A DNA stretch of 64,000 bases from Arbacia lixula (GCA_963669155.1 OZ022596.1:124001-188000); one strand, 5' to 3'; positions 20,975 through 35,292 are shown, counted from the stretch's first letter. Notes: generated from the sequence alone by a model not told the origin. A program made the numbers and translations.

Positions 20975-22669
20975 GTCTCGTTATTTATTAGGTGGTCTGT
21001 CGCCAACGACAGATCACCTCTTAATTTCGTTAGAATTTTCTTTCTTTATTTATTTATTTATTTATTTTTATTCCAAATTTTTGTGACATGGATATCTCAA
21101 CAATGCAGAAGCCATATTTCATGAAATGTTTATCATGTATGGACATATATGTGAACATGTTACAGCAACATTTTCAAGGTCATGACGTCATCGTGACGTC
21201 ATCTACGAGCAGTTTAATGAAAAACTATTACCTCATGTAGCTCTAGAACTGGTCATCTCTGTGTAATGAAATTTGACATGCATATAATTAATGAGTAGTT
21301 AATTAATTTTATTGAAAAAAAACGCGCGCGTACGCGTACGTTAGTGGAAAAACGCGCGCGCAAAATTTTAAAATGCTCCAAATCAACTCAAAATTGTTTT
21401 GCATATGTTTCAGGCCATTTCTAGCATTTCAAAAATTTCCGCGCGTGCGCGCGCGTTCGCGCGTTTTTTCGTGCGTAACGCGAACAAAACGTCAAAATTC
21501 TGTTTTTTTACTGGATTCATGTTACTGACACTACATACAACACATCCTGTCATTTTGAGCCATTTCCATGCAATAACAAGGTCGTGCGGGTGCGTCAAAG
21601 TTCAAAGTCTGCGCGTGCGTCAATACGTTTTTGTGTGCAAATATTGCAAAAAACATGACTACCTTCAATCGGCCATAGCTCTTCAGAATGGCCGGTGACC
21701 CCCAATTTTTTTTCAATATTCTGAAAGAGTGGGAAATGTAGATGTGATTTAATGTTCGATTTACCTTTTAAATTTATGTTGATGTCATCATATTGCCATA
21801 TGAATCGAAAAAATGATTTTTCATGTATGACGTCATGAACTTTTTTACCCGCTTTTGTGTATCTCAGTAATTCATGGTCAATTTTCTCCCAAATTTCAGT
21901 ATGTTGTAGCTGAGACCTCGCTCCATAGTAGAAGTTGCCTTCATTTTTCATTTTGATGACGTCTTCACGGTGTAAATTTCATTATACGCATGAATGTCAA
22001 AATCGCACTTCCGTGTTATGTCAATGGAAGTGGTATTTATGAAATGACATGACGAGCTTCTAGGAGATGTATCTCACTAATATGTCAAGCTTTCACTCTG
22101 AAATTTCAGTATGTTGTAGCTGAGTCTACGAGCTTTCCGGAGCGTTGTCTCCATTTTTTAATCAGATGTCGGGATCATGGTGAAATTTCAGCTTGAATAT
22201 CGATTTCTTAATCATTCTAGCCCCTGCTGGGCATTACGTGTTAAGTGAATGGGAAGATTTGTGGCTCAATAGGTAAGGCGCCGTTTTAAGATCTCGAGGC
22301 CCCCGGTTCGATTCCTGGCGTGGGTAGGGTCAACTTTTGCATTCCTTTTGCAATGTTTATTTTGCCATCTTCTTCTGTTCTATGCCTCACTTTGTCATTC
22401 TCTTTGAGATTTTCTTTCCAATTCGTTTTTCTCTCACCCCATTCTCTTACATGACTATTAATCACGTTAGCATAAACATGTTACCATTTAGGAAATTCTC
22501 TGAAATTTTAGTATAATAGGTGCCCTATGAGCTTTCTTGAGCGCTGTCTCACATTGCTTATGGATAGTTGGTGTCACGAATGAAGGTCTATAGTTCACCG
22601 TGCATTTTCCAGCCCATGTCTGTGCATGAATTTGCCAATGCAGACCACCTGATACTTGTCCACAAGTAT
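20975..22669 (+). repeat. Monomer M9, subfamily A with one palindromic insert
   Basis: 1695 bp. tRNA-like segment 22261-22318. Confidence 0.92.
20990..21019 (+). repeat. Palindromic insert, one copy (M9)
   Basis: Common form with CCAA loop. Confidence 0.9.
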
Positions 22670-24286
22670 GTCTCGTTATTATTTATTTTTATTCCTATTT
22701 TTTGTGACATGGATATCTCAACAATGCATGGACCATGTTTCATCAAATGTTTATCATGTATAGGTTTATATGTGAACTTGTTACAGGAACATTTTCGAGG
22801 TCATTACGTAATCGTGACGTCATGCACGAGCAATTTAATGAAAATCTTTTATTTCATGAAGCTCTAAAACCGTTCAACTCTGTGTAATGAAATTTGGCAT
22901 GTATATAAGTAATGACGACACAATTAATTTCAATGAAAAAAAACGCGCGCGTACGCGTACGTTAGTGCATAAACGTGCGCGTAAAATAAAAAAATGCTCC
23001 AAATCAACTAGAAATTGTTTTGCGTATGTTTGAGATCATTTCTAGCATTTTTCAAATTTCCGCGCGTACGCGCGCGCGCGCGCGTTTTTCCGTGCGTTTA
23101 GCAAACGCAACGTCCGAAAACCGTTTTTTCACTGGATTCATGTTTCTGACACTGCAAACAACACATCCTGAAATTTTGAGCCATTTCCATGCAATAATAA
23201 GGTCGTGCTGGTGCGTCAAAGTTCAAAGTCCGCGCGTGCGTCAATACGTTTTTGTGTGCAAATATTGCAAAAAACATGACCACCTTCAATCGGCCATAGC
23301 TCCTCAGAATGGCTGGTGACCCCCAATTTTTTTTTCATATTTTGAAAGAGTGGGAACTGTAGATGCTATTTCATGTATCATTTGATCGTTAAATACATCG
23401 TAACGTCATCATATTGCCATATGAATCGAAAAAATACATTTTCATGTATGACGTCATAAACTTTTTTACCCGTTCTTGCGTATCTCAGTAATCTTTGGTC
23501 AATTTTGTTCCAAATTTCAGTATGTGATAGCTGAGACATTGTTCTATGAGAAATTAGCCCTAATATTTCAATAGGATTCCGTCTTCATGGTATAAATTTG
23601 ATTATAGACATTAATGTCAAAATCGATCGTATGTACGTGTTATGTCAATGGAAGGGGTATTTATTAAATGACATGACGATCTTCTAGGAGCTGTATCTCG
23701 CTTATGTTCAATTCTGTTACTCTGAAATTTTAGTATGTTGTAGCTGAGTCTACTAGCTTTCGGGGACGTCATCTTTATTTTTTAATCAGATGTCGCGATC
23801 ATGGCGAAATTTCATCTTGAATATCAATTTCTTAATTTGCTGGGCATTACGTGTTAAGTGAATGGGAAGATGTGTGGCTCAATTGGTAAGGCGCCGCGTT
23901 TTAAGATCTCGAGGCCCCTGGTTCGATTCCTGGAGTGGGTAGGGTAAATTTTTGCATTCCTTTTACAATGCTTTTTTTGCCATCTTCTTCTGTTCTATCC
24001 CTCACTTTGTCATTCTCTTTGAGATTTTCTTTCCCATTCGTTTTCTCTCGCCCCTTTATCTTACGTGGCTATCAATTACATGTTAGCACAATATACATGT
24101 AACCATTTTGGCATGTCTCTGAAATGTACGTTAGTAGACATTGTAGGTGCGCTCTGAGCTTTCTTGAGCGGAGTCTCTGATTGCTTATGAATAGATGGTG
24201 TCACGATTGAAGGTCCGTGCATTTTCTAGCCCATGTCAGTGCATGAATTTGTCAATGCAGACCACCTTATACTTGTCCACAAGTAT
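22670..24286 (+). repeat. Monomer M10, subfamily B embedded among A copies
   Basis: 1617 bp, no insert. It is B-type throughout (GGTCATTACGTAATCGTG; CGCCGCG in the tRNA-like segment 23874-23933) although both neighbours are A. It lacks about 18 bp (the usual CATTCTAGCCCC stretch) near 23837. Confidence 0.9.
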
Positions 24287-25977
24287 GTCTCGTTATTAGG
24301 TGGTCTGTCGCCAACGACAGATCACCTCTTAATTTCGTTAGAATTTTCTTTCTTTATTATTTATTTATTTATTTTTATTCCAAATTTTTGTGACATGGAT
24401 ATCTCAACAATGCATAAGCCATATTTCATGAAATGTTCATCATGTATGGACATATATGTGAACATGTTACAGCAACATTTTCAAGGTCATGACGTCATCG
24501 TGACGTCATCTACGAGCAGTTTAATGAAAAACTATTACCTCATGTAGCTCTAGAACTGGTCATCTCTGTGTAATGAAATTTGACATGCATATAATTAATG
24601 AGTGGCTTATTAATTTCATTGAAAAAAAACGCGCGCGTACGCGTACGTTAGTGCAAAATCGCGCGCGCAAAATTTTAAAATGCTCCAAATCAACTCAAAA
24701 TTGTTTTGCATATGTTTCAGGCCATTTCTAGCATTTCAAAAATTTCCGCGCCTGCGCGCGCGTTCGCGCGTTTTTTCGTGCGTAACGCGAACAAAACGTC
24801 AAAATTCTGTTTTTTTACTGGATTCATGTTACTGACACTACATACAACACATCCTGTCATTTTGAGCCATTTCCATGCAATAACAAGGTCGTGCGGGTGC
24901 GTCAAAGTTCAAAGTCTGCGCGTGCGTCAATACGTTTTTGTGTGCAAATATTGCAAAAAACATGACTACCTTCAATCGGCCATAGCTCTTCAGAATGGCC
25001 GGTGACCTCCAATTTTTTTTCAATATTCTGAAAGAGTGGGAAATGTAGATGTGATTTAATGTTCGATTTACCTTTTAAATTTATGTTGATGTCATCATAT
25101 TGCCATATGAATCGAAAAAAATGATTTTTCATGTATGACGTCATGAACTTTTTTACCCGCTTTTGTGTATCTCAGTAATTCATGGTCAATTTTCTCCCAA
25201 ATTTCAGTATGTTGTAGCTGAGACCTCGCTCCATAGTAGGAGTTGCCTTCATTTTTCATTTTGATGACGTCTTCACGGTGTAAATTTCATTATACGCATG
25301 AATGTCAAAATCGCACTTCCGTGTTATGTCAATGGAAGTGGTATTTATGAAATGACATGACGAGCTTCTAGGAGATGTATCTCACTAATATGTCAAGCTT
25401 TCACTCTGAAATTTCAGTATGTTGTAGCTGAGTCTACGAGCTTTCCGGAACGTTGTCTCCATTTTTTAATCAGATGTCGGGATCATGGTGAAATTTCAGC
25501 TTGAATATCGATTTCTTAATCATTCTAGCCCCTGCTGAGCATTACGTGTTAAGTGAATGGGAAGATTTGTGGCTCAATAGGTAAGGCGCCGTTTTAAGAT
25601 CTCGAGGCCCCCGGTTCGATTCCTGGCGTGGGTAGGGTCAACTTTTGCATTCCTTTTGCAATGTTTATTTTGCCATCTTCTTCTGTTCTATGCCTCACTT
25701 TGTCATTCTCTTTGAGATTTTCTTTCCAATTCTTTTTTCTCTCACCCCATTCTCTTACATGACTATTAATCACGTTAGCATAAACATGTTACCATTTAGG
25801 AAATTCTCTGAAATTTTAGTATAATAGGTGCCCTATGAGCTTTCTTGAGCGCTGTCTCACATTGCTTATGGATAGTTGGTGTCACGAATGAAGGTCTATA
25901 GTTCACCGTGCATTTTCCAGCCCATGTCTGTGCATGAATTTGCCAATGCAGACCACCTGATACTTGTCCACAAGTAT
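24287..25977 (+). repeat. Monomer M11, subfamily A with one palindromic insert
   Basis: 1691 bp. One base pair differs in the second CpG tract (CGCCTGCGCGCG). tRNA-like segment 25569-25626. Confidence 0.92.
24298..24327 (+). repeat. Palindromic insert, one copy (M11)
   Basis: Common form with CCAA loop, 11 bp after the boundary hairpin. Confidence 0.9.
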
Positions 25978-27226
25978 GTCTCGTTATTATTATTATTAGG
26001 TGGTCTGCCATGCCATGGCAGATCACCTCTTGTGTTTGTCCGAATTTTCTTTCTTTATTTATTTTTATTCCAAATTTTTGTGGCATGGATATCTCAACAA
26101 TGCATGGGCCATTTTTCATCAAATCTTCATCATGCATGGATATATACGTGAACATGTTCCAGCAACATTTTCAAGGTCATGACGTCATCGTGACGTCATC
26201 TACGAGCAGTTTAATGAAAACCTATTACCTCATGTAGCTCTAGAACCAATCATTTATAGCTAATGAAAATTGACATGCATAAATTTAATGATAAGACAAT
26301 TGATTTGAATAAATAAAAACGCGCGCGTACGCGTACGTTAGTGCAAAAACGCGCGCGCAAAATTTTAAAATGCTCCAAATCAACTCAAAATTGGTTTGCA
26401 TATGTTTCAGGTCATTTCCAGCATTTCAAAAATTTCCGCGCGTGCGCGCGCGTTCGCACGTTTTTCCGTGCGTAACGCGAATAGAACGTCAAAATTCCGT
26501 TTTGGTACTAAATTCATGTTACTGACACTACATACAACACATCCTGTCATTTTGAGCCATTTCCATGCAATAACAGGGTCGTGCGGGTGCGTCAAAGTTC
26601 AAAGTCTGCGCGTGCGTCAATACGTTTTTGTGTGCAAATATTGCAAAAAACATGACTACCTTCAATCGGCCATAGCTCCTCAGAATGGCCGGTGACCCCC
26701 AATGTTTTTTTAATATTTGGAAAGAGTATGACATGTAGATGTCATTTCATGTGTCATTTTACCAGTAAGTACATGATGACGTCATCATATTGCCATATGA
26801 ATCGAAAAAATGAATTTTCAATTATGACGTCATTAATTTTTTTACCCGCTTTTGCATATCTCAGTAATCCTTTGTCAATTTCCTCCCAAATTTCACTATG
26901 TTATAGCTGAGACCCTCTTCTATAGATAACTTTTCTTCATTTGTCCTTTTGTTAATATCCTCATGGTGTAAATTTCATTATTCGCATTAGTGTCATAAAC
27001 AGACGCATGTACGTGTTATGTCAATGGAAGGTGTCATCATTTTGTCAAGTCTCTGAAATGTTAGTATCTTGTATGTTGCTTTATGAGTTTTCTTGAGCGT
27101 TGCCTCTGATTTCTAATAAATAGAGGGTGTCTCCATGGAAAGACGATGGTGTCGCCGTGCATTTACCATACCATGTCTGTGCACAAATTTGCCAATGCAG
27201 ACCACCTTATACTTGTCCACAAGTAT
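25978..27226 (+). repeat. Monomer M12, subfamily D, deleted
   Basis: 1249 bp with a variant palindromic insert. D-type text includes ACCAATCATTTATAGC. Near 27030 it jumps from TCAATGGAAG to GGTGTCATCATTTTGTC, losing the second module and the whole tRNA-like segment. Confidence 0.88.
25998..26028 (+). repeat. Palindromic insert, CCATG variant (M12)
   Basis: The outer arms AGGTGGTCTG and CAGATCACCT are unchanged, while the centre is CCATGCCATGG instead of TCGCCAACGA. Pairing is preserved on both sides. The tail also differs (CTTGTGTTTGTCCGAATTTT). Confidence 0.9.
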
Positions 27227-28848
27227 GTCTCGTTATTTATTTATTTTTATTCCAAATTTTTGTGACATGGATATCTCAACAATGCATAGGCCATATTTCA
27301 TGAAATGTTCATCATGTATGGACATATATGTGAACATGTTACAGCAACATTTTCAAGGTCATGACGTCATCGTGACGTCATCTACGAGCAGTTTAATGAA
27401 AAACTATTACCTCATGTAGCTCTAGAACTGGTCATCTCTGTGTAATGAAATTTGACATGTATATAATTAATGAGTAGCTAATTAATTTCATTGGAAAAAA
27501 ACGCGCGCGTACGCGTACGTTAGTGCAAAAACGCGCGCGCAAAATTTTAAAATGCTCCAAATCAACTCAAAATTGTTTTGCATATGTTTCAGGCCATTTC
27601 TAGCATTTCAAAAATTTCCGCGCGTGCGCGCGCGTTCGCGCGTTTTTTCGTGCGTAACGCGAACAAATCGTCAAAATTATGTTTTTTTACTGGATTCATG
27701 TTACTGACACTACATACAACACATCCTGTCATTTTGAGCCATTTCCATGCAATAACAAGGTCGTGCGGGTGCGTCAAAGTTCAAAGTCTGCGCGTGCGTC
27801 AATACGTTTTTGTGTGCAAATATTGCAAAAAACATGACTACCTTCAATCGGCCATAGCTCTTCAGAATGGCCGGTGACCCCAATTTTTTTTTCAATATTC
27901 TGAAAGAGTGGGAAATGTAGATGTGATTTAATGTTCGATTTACCTTTTAAATTTATGTTAATGTCATCATATTGCCATATGAATCGAAAAAATGATTTTT
28001 CATGTATGACGTCATGAACTTTTTTACCCGCTTTTGTGTATCTCAGTAATTCATGGTCAATTTTCTCCCAAATTTCAGTATGTTGTAGCTGAGACCTCGC
28101 TCCATAGTTGGAGTTGCCTTCATTTTTCATTTTGATGACGTCTTCACGGTATAAATTTCATTATACGCATGAATGTCAAAATCGCACTTCCGTGTTATGT
28201 CAATGGAAGTGGTATTTATGAAATGACATGACGAGCTTCCAGGAGATGTATCTCACTAATATGTCAAGCTTTCACTCTGAAATTTCAGTATGTTGTAGCT
28301 GAGTCTACGAGCTTTCCGGAACGTTGTCTCCATTTTTTAATCAGATGTCGGGATCATGGTGAAATTTCAGCTTGAATATCGATTTCTTAATCATTCTAGC
28401 CCCTGCTGGGCATTACGTGTTAAGTGAATGGGAAGATTTGTGGCTCAATAGGTAAGGCGCCGTTTTAAGATCTCGAGGCCCCCGGTTCGATTCCTGGCGT
28501 GGGTAGGGTCAACTTTTGCATTCCTTTTGCAATGTTTATTTTGCCATCTTCTTCTGTTCTATCCCTCACTTTGTCATTCTCTTTGAGATTTTCTTTCCAA
28601 TTCTTTTTTCTCTCGCCCCATTCTCTTACATGACTATTAATCACGTTAGCATAAACATGTAACCATTTAGGAAAGTCTCTGAAATGTTAGTATAATAGGT
28701 GCCCTATGATCTTTCTTGAGCGATGTCTCACATTGCTTATGGATAGATGGTGTCACGAATGAAGGTCTTTAGTTCACCGTGCATTTTCCAGCCCATGTCT
28801 GTGCATGAATTTGCCAATGCAGACCACCTGATACTTGTCCACAAGTAT
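27227..28848 (+). repeat. Monomer M13, subfamily A
   Basis: 1622 bp, no insert. tRNA-like segment 28440-28497. It shares CTATGATCTTTCTTGAGCGATG with M6 and not with other neighbours. Confidence 0.92.
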
Positions 28849-30469
28849 GTCTCGTTATTTATTTATTTTTATTCCAAATTTTTGTGACATGGATATCTCA
28901 ACAATGCATAGGCCATATTTCATGAAATGTTCATCATGTATGGACATATATGTGAACATGTTACAGCAACATTTTCAAGGTCATGACGTCATCGTGACGT
29001 CATCTACGAGCAGTTTAATGAAAAACTATTACCTCATGTAGCTATAGAACTGGTCATCTCTGTGTAATGAAATTTGACATGCATATAATTAATGAGTAGC
29101 TAATTAATTTCATTGAAAAAAAACGCGCGCGTACGGCACGTTAGTGCAAAAACGCGCGCGCAAAATTTTAAAATGCTCCAAATCAACTCAAAATTGTTTT
29201 GCATATGTTTCAGGCCATTTCTAGCATTTCAAAAATTTCCGCGCGTGCGCGCGCGTTCGCGCGTTTTTTCGTGCGTAACGCGAACAAATCGTCAAAATTA
29301 TGTTTTTTTACTGGATTCATGTTACTGACACTACATACAACACATCCTGTCATTTTGAGCCATTTCCATGCAATAACAAGGTCGTGCGGGTGCGTCAAAG
29401 TTCAAAGTCTGCGCGTGCGTCAATACGTTTTTGTGTGCAAATATTGCAAAAAACATGACTACCTTCAATCGGCCATAGCTCTTCAGAATGGCCGGTGACC
29501 CCCAATTTTTTTTCAATATTCTGAAAGAGTGGGAAATGTAGATGTGATTTAATGTTCGATTTACCTTTTAAATTTATGTTGATGTCATCATATTGCCATA
29601 TGAATCGAAAAAATGATTTTTCATGTATGACGTCATGAACTTTTTTACCCGCTTTTGTGTATCTCAGTAATTCATGGTCAATTTTCTCCCAAATTTCAGT
29701 ATGTTGTAGCTGAGACCTCGCTCCATAGTACGAGTTGCCTTCATTTTTCATTTTGATGACGTCTTCACGGTGTAAACTTCATTATACGCATGAATGTCAA
29801 AATCGCACTTCCGTGTTATGTAAATGGAAGTGGTATTTATGAAATGACATGACGAGCTTCTAGGAGATGTATCTCACTAATATGTCAAGCTTTCACTCTG
29901 AAATTTCAGTATGTTGTAGCTGAGTCTACGAGCTTTCCGAAACGTTGTCTCCATTTTTTAATCAGATGTCGGGATCATGGTGAAATTTCAGCTTGAATAT
30001 CGATTTCTTAATCATTCTAGCCCCTGCTGGGCATTACGTGTTAAGTGAATGGGAAGATTTGTGGCTCAATAGGTAAGGCGCCGTTTTAAGATCTCGAGGC
30101 CCCCGGTTCGATTCCTGGCGTGGGTAGGGTCAACTTTTGCATTCCTTTTGCAATGTTTATTTTGCCATCTTCTTCTGTTCTATGCCTCACTTTGTCATTC
30201 TCTTTGAGATTTTCTTTCCAATTCTTTTTTCTCTCACCCCATTCTCTTACATGACTATTAATCACGTTAGCATAAACATGTTACCATTTAGGAAATTCTC
30301 TGAAATTTTAGTATAATAGGTGCCCTATGAGCTTTCTTGAGCGCTATCTCACATTGCTTATGGATAGTTGGTGTCACGAATGAAGGTCTATAGTTCACCG
30401 TGCATTTTCCAGCCCATGTCTGTGCATGAATTTGCCAATGCAGACCACCTGATACTTGTCCACAAGTAT
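28849..30469 (+). repeat. Monomer M14, subfamily A
   Basis: 1621 bp. The first CpG tract has lost its middle (CGCGCGCGTACGGCACG). tRNA-like segment 30061-30118. Confidence 0.92.
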
Positions 30470-32352
30470 GTCTCGTTTCGTTAGAATTTTCTTTCTTTAT
30501 TTATTATTATTTATTAGGTGGTCTGTCGCCAACGACAGATCACCTCTTAATTTCGTTAGAATTTTCTTTCTTTATTATTTATTATTTATTAGGTGGTCTG
30601 TCGCCAACGACAGATCACCTCTTAATTTCGTTAGAATTTTCTTTCTTTATTATTTATTATTTATTAGGTGGTCTGTCGCCAACGACAGATCACCTCTTAA
30701 TTTCGTTAGAATTTTCTTTCTTTATTTATTTATTTATTATTTATTTATTTTTATTCCAAATTTTTGTGACATGGATATCTCAACAACGCATAGGCCATAT
30801 TTCATGAAATGTTCATCATGTATGGACATATATGTGAACATGTTACAGCAACATTTTCAAGGTCATGACGTCATCGTGACGTCATCTACGAGCAGTTTAA
30901 TGAAAAACTATTACCTCATGTAGCTCTAGAACTGGTCATCTCTGTGTAATGAAATTTGACATGCATATAATTAATGAGTAGCTTATTAATTTCTTCGAAA
31001 AAAAACGCGCGCGTACGCGTACGTTAGTGCAAAAACGCGCGCGCAAAATTTTAAAATGCTCCAAATCAACTCAAAATTGTTTTGCATATGTTTCAGGCCA
31101 TTTCTAGCATTTCAAAAATTTCCGCGCGTGCGCGCGCGTTCGCGCGTTTTTTCGTGCGTAACGCGAACAAAACGTCAAAATTCGGTTTTTTTACTGGATT
31201 CATGTTACTGACACTACATACAACACATCCTGTCATTTTGAGCCATTTCCATGCAATAACAAGGTCGTGCGGGTGCGTCAAAGTTCAAAGTCTGCGCGTG
31301 CGTCAATACGTTTTTGTGTGCAAATATTGCAAAAAACATGACTTCCTTCAATCGGCCATAGCTCTTCAGAATGGCCGGTGACCTCCAATTTTTTTTCAAT
31401 ATTCTGAAAGAGTGGGAAATGTAGATGTGATTTAATGTTCGATTTACCTTTTAAATTTATGTTGATGTCATCATATTGCCATATGAATCGAAAAAATGAT
31501 TTTTCATGTATGACGTCATGAACTTTTTTACCCGCTTTTGTGTATCTCAGTAATTCATGGTCAATTTTCTCCCAAATTTCAGTATGTTGTAGCTGAGACC
31601 TCGCTCCATAGTAGCAGTTGCCTTCATTTTTCATTCTGATGACGTCTTCACGGTGTAAATTTCATTATACGCATGAATGTCAAAATCGCACTTCCGTGTT
31701 ATGTCAATGGAAGTGGTATTTATGAAATGACATGACGAGCTTCTAGGAGATGTATCTCACTAATATGTCAAGCTTTCACTCTGAAATTTCAGTATGTTGT
31801 AGCTGAGTCTACGAGCTTTCCGGAACGTTGTCTCCATTTTTTAATCAGATGTCGGGATCATGGTGAAATTTCAGCTTGAATATCGATTTCTTAATCATTC
31901 TAGCCCCTGCTGGGCATTACGTGTTAAGTGAATGGGAAGATTTGTGGCTCAATAGGTAAGGCGCCGTTTTAAGATCTCGAGGCCCCCGGTTCGATTCCTG
32001 GCGTGGGTAGGGTCAACTTTTGCATTCCTTTTGCAATGTTTATTTTGCCATCTTCTTCTGTTCTATGCCTCACTTTGTCATTCTCTTTGAGATTTTCTTT
32101 CCAATTCTTTTTTCTCTCACCCCATTCTCTTACATGACTATTAATCACGTTAGCATAAACATGTTACCATTTTGGAAATTCTCTGAAATTTTAGTATAAT
32201 AGGTGCCCTATGAGCTTTCTTGAGCGCTGTCTCACATTGCTTATGGATAGTTGGTGTCACGAATGAAGGTCTATAGTTCACCGTGCATTTTCCAGCCCAT
32301 GTCTGTGCATGAATTTGCCAATGCAGACCACCTGATACTTGTCCACAAGTAT
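30470..32352 (+). repeat. Monomer M15, subfamily A with three palindromic inserts
   Basis: 1883 bp, one of the two longest monomers. The insert period is exactly 75 bp, so a hydrophobic open frame runs through it by chance. tRNA-like segment 31944-32001. Confidence 0.92.
30516..30695 (+). repeat. Palindromic insert, three copies (M15)
   Basis: Hairpins at 30516-30545, 30591-30620 and 30666-30695, period 75 bp; preceded by a hairpin-less tail. Confidence 0.9.
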
Positions 32353-33677
32353 GTCTCGTTTATTTTTATTCCAAATTTTTGTGGCATTGATATCTCAACA
32401 ATGCATGAACCATGTTTCATCAAATATTCATCATGTATGAACATATATGTGAACATGGTCCAGCAACATTTTCAAGGTCATGACGTCATCGTGACGTCAT
32501 GCACGAGCAAATAAATGAAAATCTATTATCTCATATAGTTCTAGAACTAGTAATTTCTGTGTAATGAAATTTGGCATGCATATAATTAACGAGTAGCCAA
32601 TTATTTTCAATGAATAAAAACGCGCGCGTACGCATACGTTAGTGCAAAAACGCGCGCGCAAAATTTTAAAATGCTCAAAATCAACTCAAAATTGTTTTGC
32701 ATATGTTTCAGGCCATTTCTAGCATTTCAAAAATTTCCGCGCGTGCGCGTGCGTTCGCGCGTTTTTCCGTGCGTTACGTGAACAAAACGTCAAAATTCCG
32801 TTTTTTTACTAGTATCATGTCTCTGAAGCTACAAACAAAACGTCCTGCAATTTTGAGCCATTTCCATGCAATAACAAGGTCGTGCGGGTACGTCAAAGTT
32901 CAAAGTCTGCGCGTGCGTCAATACGTTTTTGTGTGCAAATATTGCAAAAAACATGACTACCTTCAATCGGCCATAGCTCTTTAGAATATCCGGTGACCCC
33001 CATTTTGTTTTTAATATTTAGAAAGAGTATGAAATGTAAATGTGATTTCATGTGTCATTTTACCGGCAAGTACATGGTGACGTCATCATATTGCCATATG
33101 AATCGAAAAAATGAATTTTCAATTATGACGTCATGAACTTTTTTACCCGCTTTTGCATATCTCAGTAATCCTTTGTCAATTTTCTCCCAAATTTCAGTAT
33201 GTTGTGCCTAGGACATTGCTCTATGGGACGCTTGCCTTAACTTTTCAATTTGTTAACGTCTTCAAGGTGAAAATATGATTATAGGCATTAATGTCAGAAT
33301 CAGACGTTTTCACGTGTAATGTCAATGGGAGGGTCATTTATTTGAAATCATGAAATGACATGGCAATCTTTCAGGAGCTATATCTTTACCTAAGTTACGA
33401 TCTTTTACTCTGAAATTTTAGTATGTTGTAGCTGAATCTAGTAGCTTTCGGCCATGTGGTCTCCATTTTTTCACTAGATATCGGGATCATGGCAAAATTT
33501 CAGCTTGAATATCGATTTCTAAATCATTCTACCACTGCTAGCGGGCATTACGTAAAAAGTGAATGCGAAGATTTGTGGCTCAATGGGTAAGGCGATGTTA
33601 TAAGAACGTGCATTTACCAGCCCATGCCAGTGCATGAATTTACCAATGCAGACCACCTTATACTTGTCCACAAGTAT
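32353..33677 (+). repeat. Monomer M16, short subfamily C
   Basis: 1325 bp. It keeps the A box (GTGGCTCAATGGGTAAGGCG from 33575) but is deleted from just after it to the GTGCATTTACCAGCCC stretch. The B box and the pyrimidine-rich segment are gone. Confidence 0.92.
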
Positions 33678-35292
33678 GTCTCGTTTATTTTTATTCCAAA
33701 TTTTTGTGACATGGATATCTCAACAATGCATAGGCCATATTTCATGAAATGTTCATCATGTATGGACATATATGTGAACATGTTACAGCAACATTTTCAA
33801 GGTCATGACGTCATCGTGACGTCATCTACGAGCAGTTTAATGAAAAACTATTACCTCATGTAGCTCTAGAACTGGTCATCTCTGTGTAATGAAATTTGAC
33901 ATGCATATACTTAATGAGTAGTTAATTAATTTCATTGGAAAAAAACGCGCGCGTACGCGTACGTTAGTGCAAAAACGCGCGCGCAAAATTTTAAAATGCT
34001 CCAAATCAACTCAAAATTGTTTTGCATATGTTTCAGGCCATTTCTAGCATTTCAAAAATTTCCGCGCGTGCGCGCGCGTTCGCGCGTTTTTTCGTGCGTA
34101 ACGCGAACAAAACGTCAAAATTCTGTTTTTTTACTGGATTCATGTTACTGACACTACATACAACACATCCTGTCATTTTGAGCCATTTCCATGCAATAAC
34201 AAGGTCGTGCGGGTGCGTCAAAGTTCAAAGTCTGCGCGTGCGTCAATACGTTTTTGTGTGCAAATATTGCAAAAAACATGACTACCTTCAATCGGCCATA
34301 GCTCTTCAGAATGGCCGGTGACCCCCAATTTTTTTTCAATATTCTGAAAGAGTGGGAAATGTAGATGTGATTTAATGTTCGATTTACCTTTTAAATTTAT
34401 GTTGATGTCATCATATTGCCATATGAATCGAAAAAATGATTTTTCATGTATGACGTCATGAACTTTTTTACCCGCTTTTGTGTATCTCAGTAATTCATGG
34501 TCAATTTTCTCCCAAATTTCAGTATGTTGTAGCTGAGACCTCGCTCCATAGTAGCAGTTGCCTTCATTTTTCATTTTGATGACGTCTTCACGGTGTAAAC
34601 TTCATTATACGCATGAATGTCAAAATCGCACTTCCGTGTTATGTAAATGGAAGTGGTATTTATGAAATGACATGACGAGCTTCTAGGAGATGTATCTCAC
34701 TAATATGTCAAGCTTTCACTCTGAAATTTCAGTATGTTGTAGCTGAGTCTACGAGCTTTCCGAAACGTTGTCTCCATTTTTTAATCAGATGTCGGGATCA
34801 TGGTGAAATTTCAGCTTGAATATCGATTTCTTAATCATTCTAGCCCCTGCTGGGCATTACGTGTTAAGTGAATGGGAAGATTTGTGGCTCAATAGGTAAG
34901 GCGCCGTTTTAAGATCTCGAGGCCCCCGGTTCGATTCCTGGCGTGGGTAGGGTCAACTTTTGCATTCCTTTTGCAATGTTTATTTTGCCATCTTCTTCTG
35001 TTCTATGCCTCACTTTGTCATTCTCTTTGAGATTTTCTTTCCAATTCTTTTTTCTCTCACCCCATTCTCTTACATGACTATTAATCACGTTAGCATAAAC
35101 ATGTTACCATTTAGGAAATTCTCTGAAATTTTAGTATAATAGGTGCCCTATGAGCTTTCTTGAGCGCTATCTCACATTGCTTATGGATAGTTGGTGTCAC
35201 GAATGAAGGTCTATAGTTCACCGTGCATTTTCCAGCCCATGTCTGTGCATGAATTTGCCAATGCAGACCACCTGATACTTGTCCACAAGTAT
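33678..35292 (+). repeat. Monomer M17, subfamily A
   Basis: 1615 bp, no insert. tRNA-like segment 34884-34941. Its second half carries the M7/M14 private changes. Confidence 0.92.

Larger units (their letters stand above)
15952..30469 (+). repeat. Higher-order duplication: M6-M7 copied as M13-M14 (shift 11,275 bp)
   Basis: 15952-19195 corresponds to 27227-30469. The lengths agree within a base, both pairs share private variants (TATGATCTTTCTTGAGCGATG in the first monomer, GTTATGTAAATGG in the second), and both are followed by a monomer that starts with a hairpin-less insert tail. Confidence 0.75.

Noticed and set aside
30456..30923. 155-codon hydrophobic frame with repeated segments (also at 38219-38686)
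   Set aside because: It is the translation of three palindromic inserts whose 75-bp period happens to be divisible by three. M4 and M8, with 61-73 bp periods, do not keep the frame.
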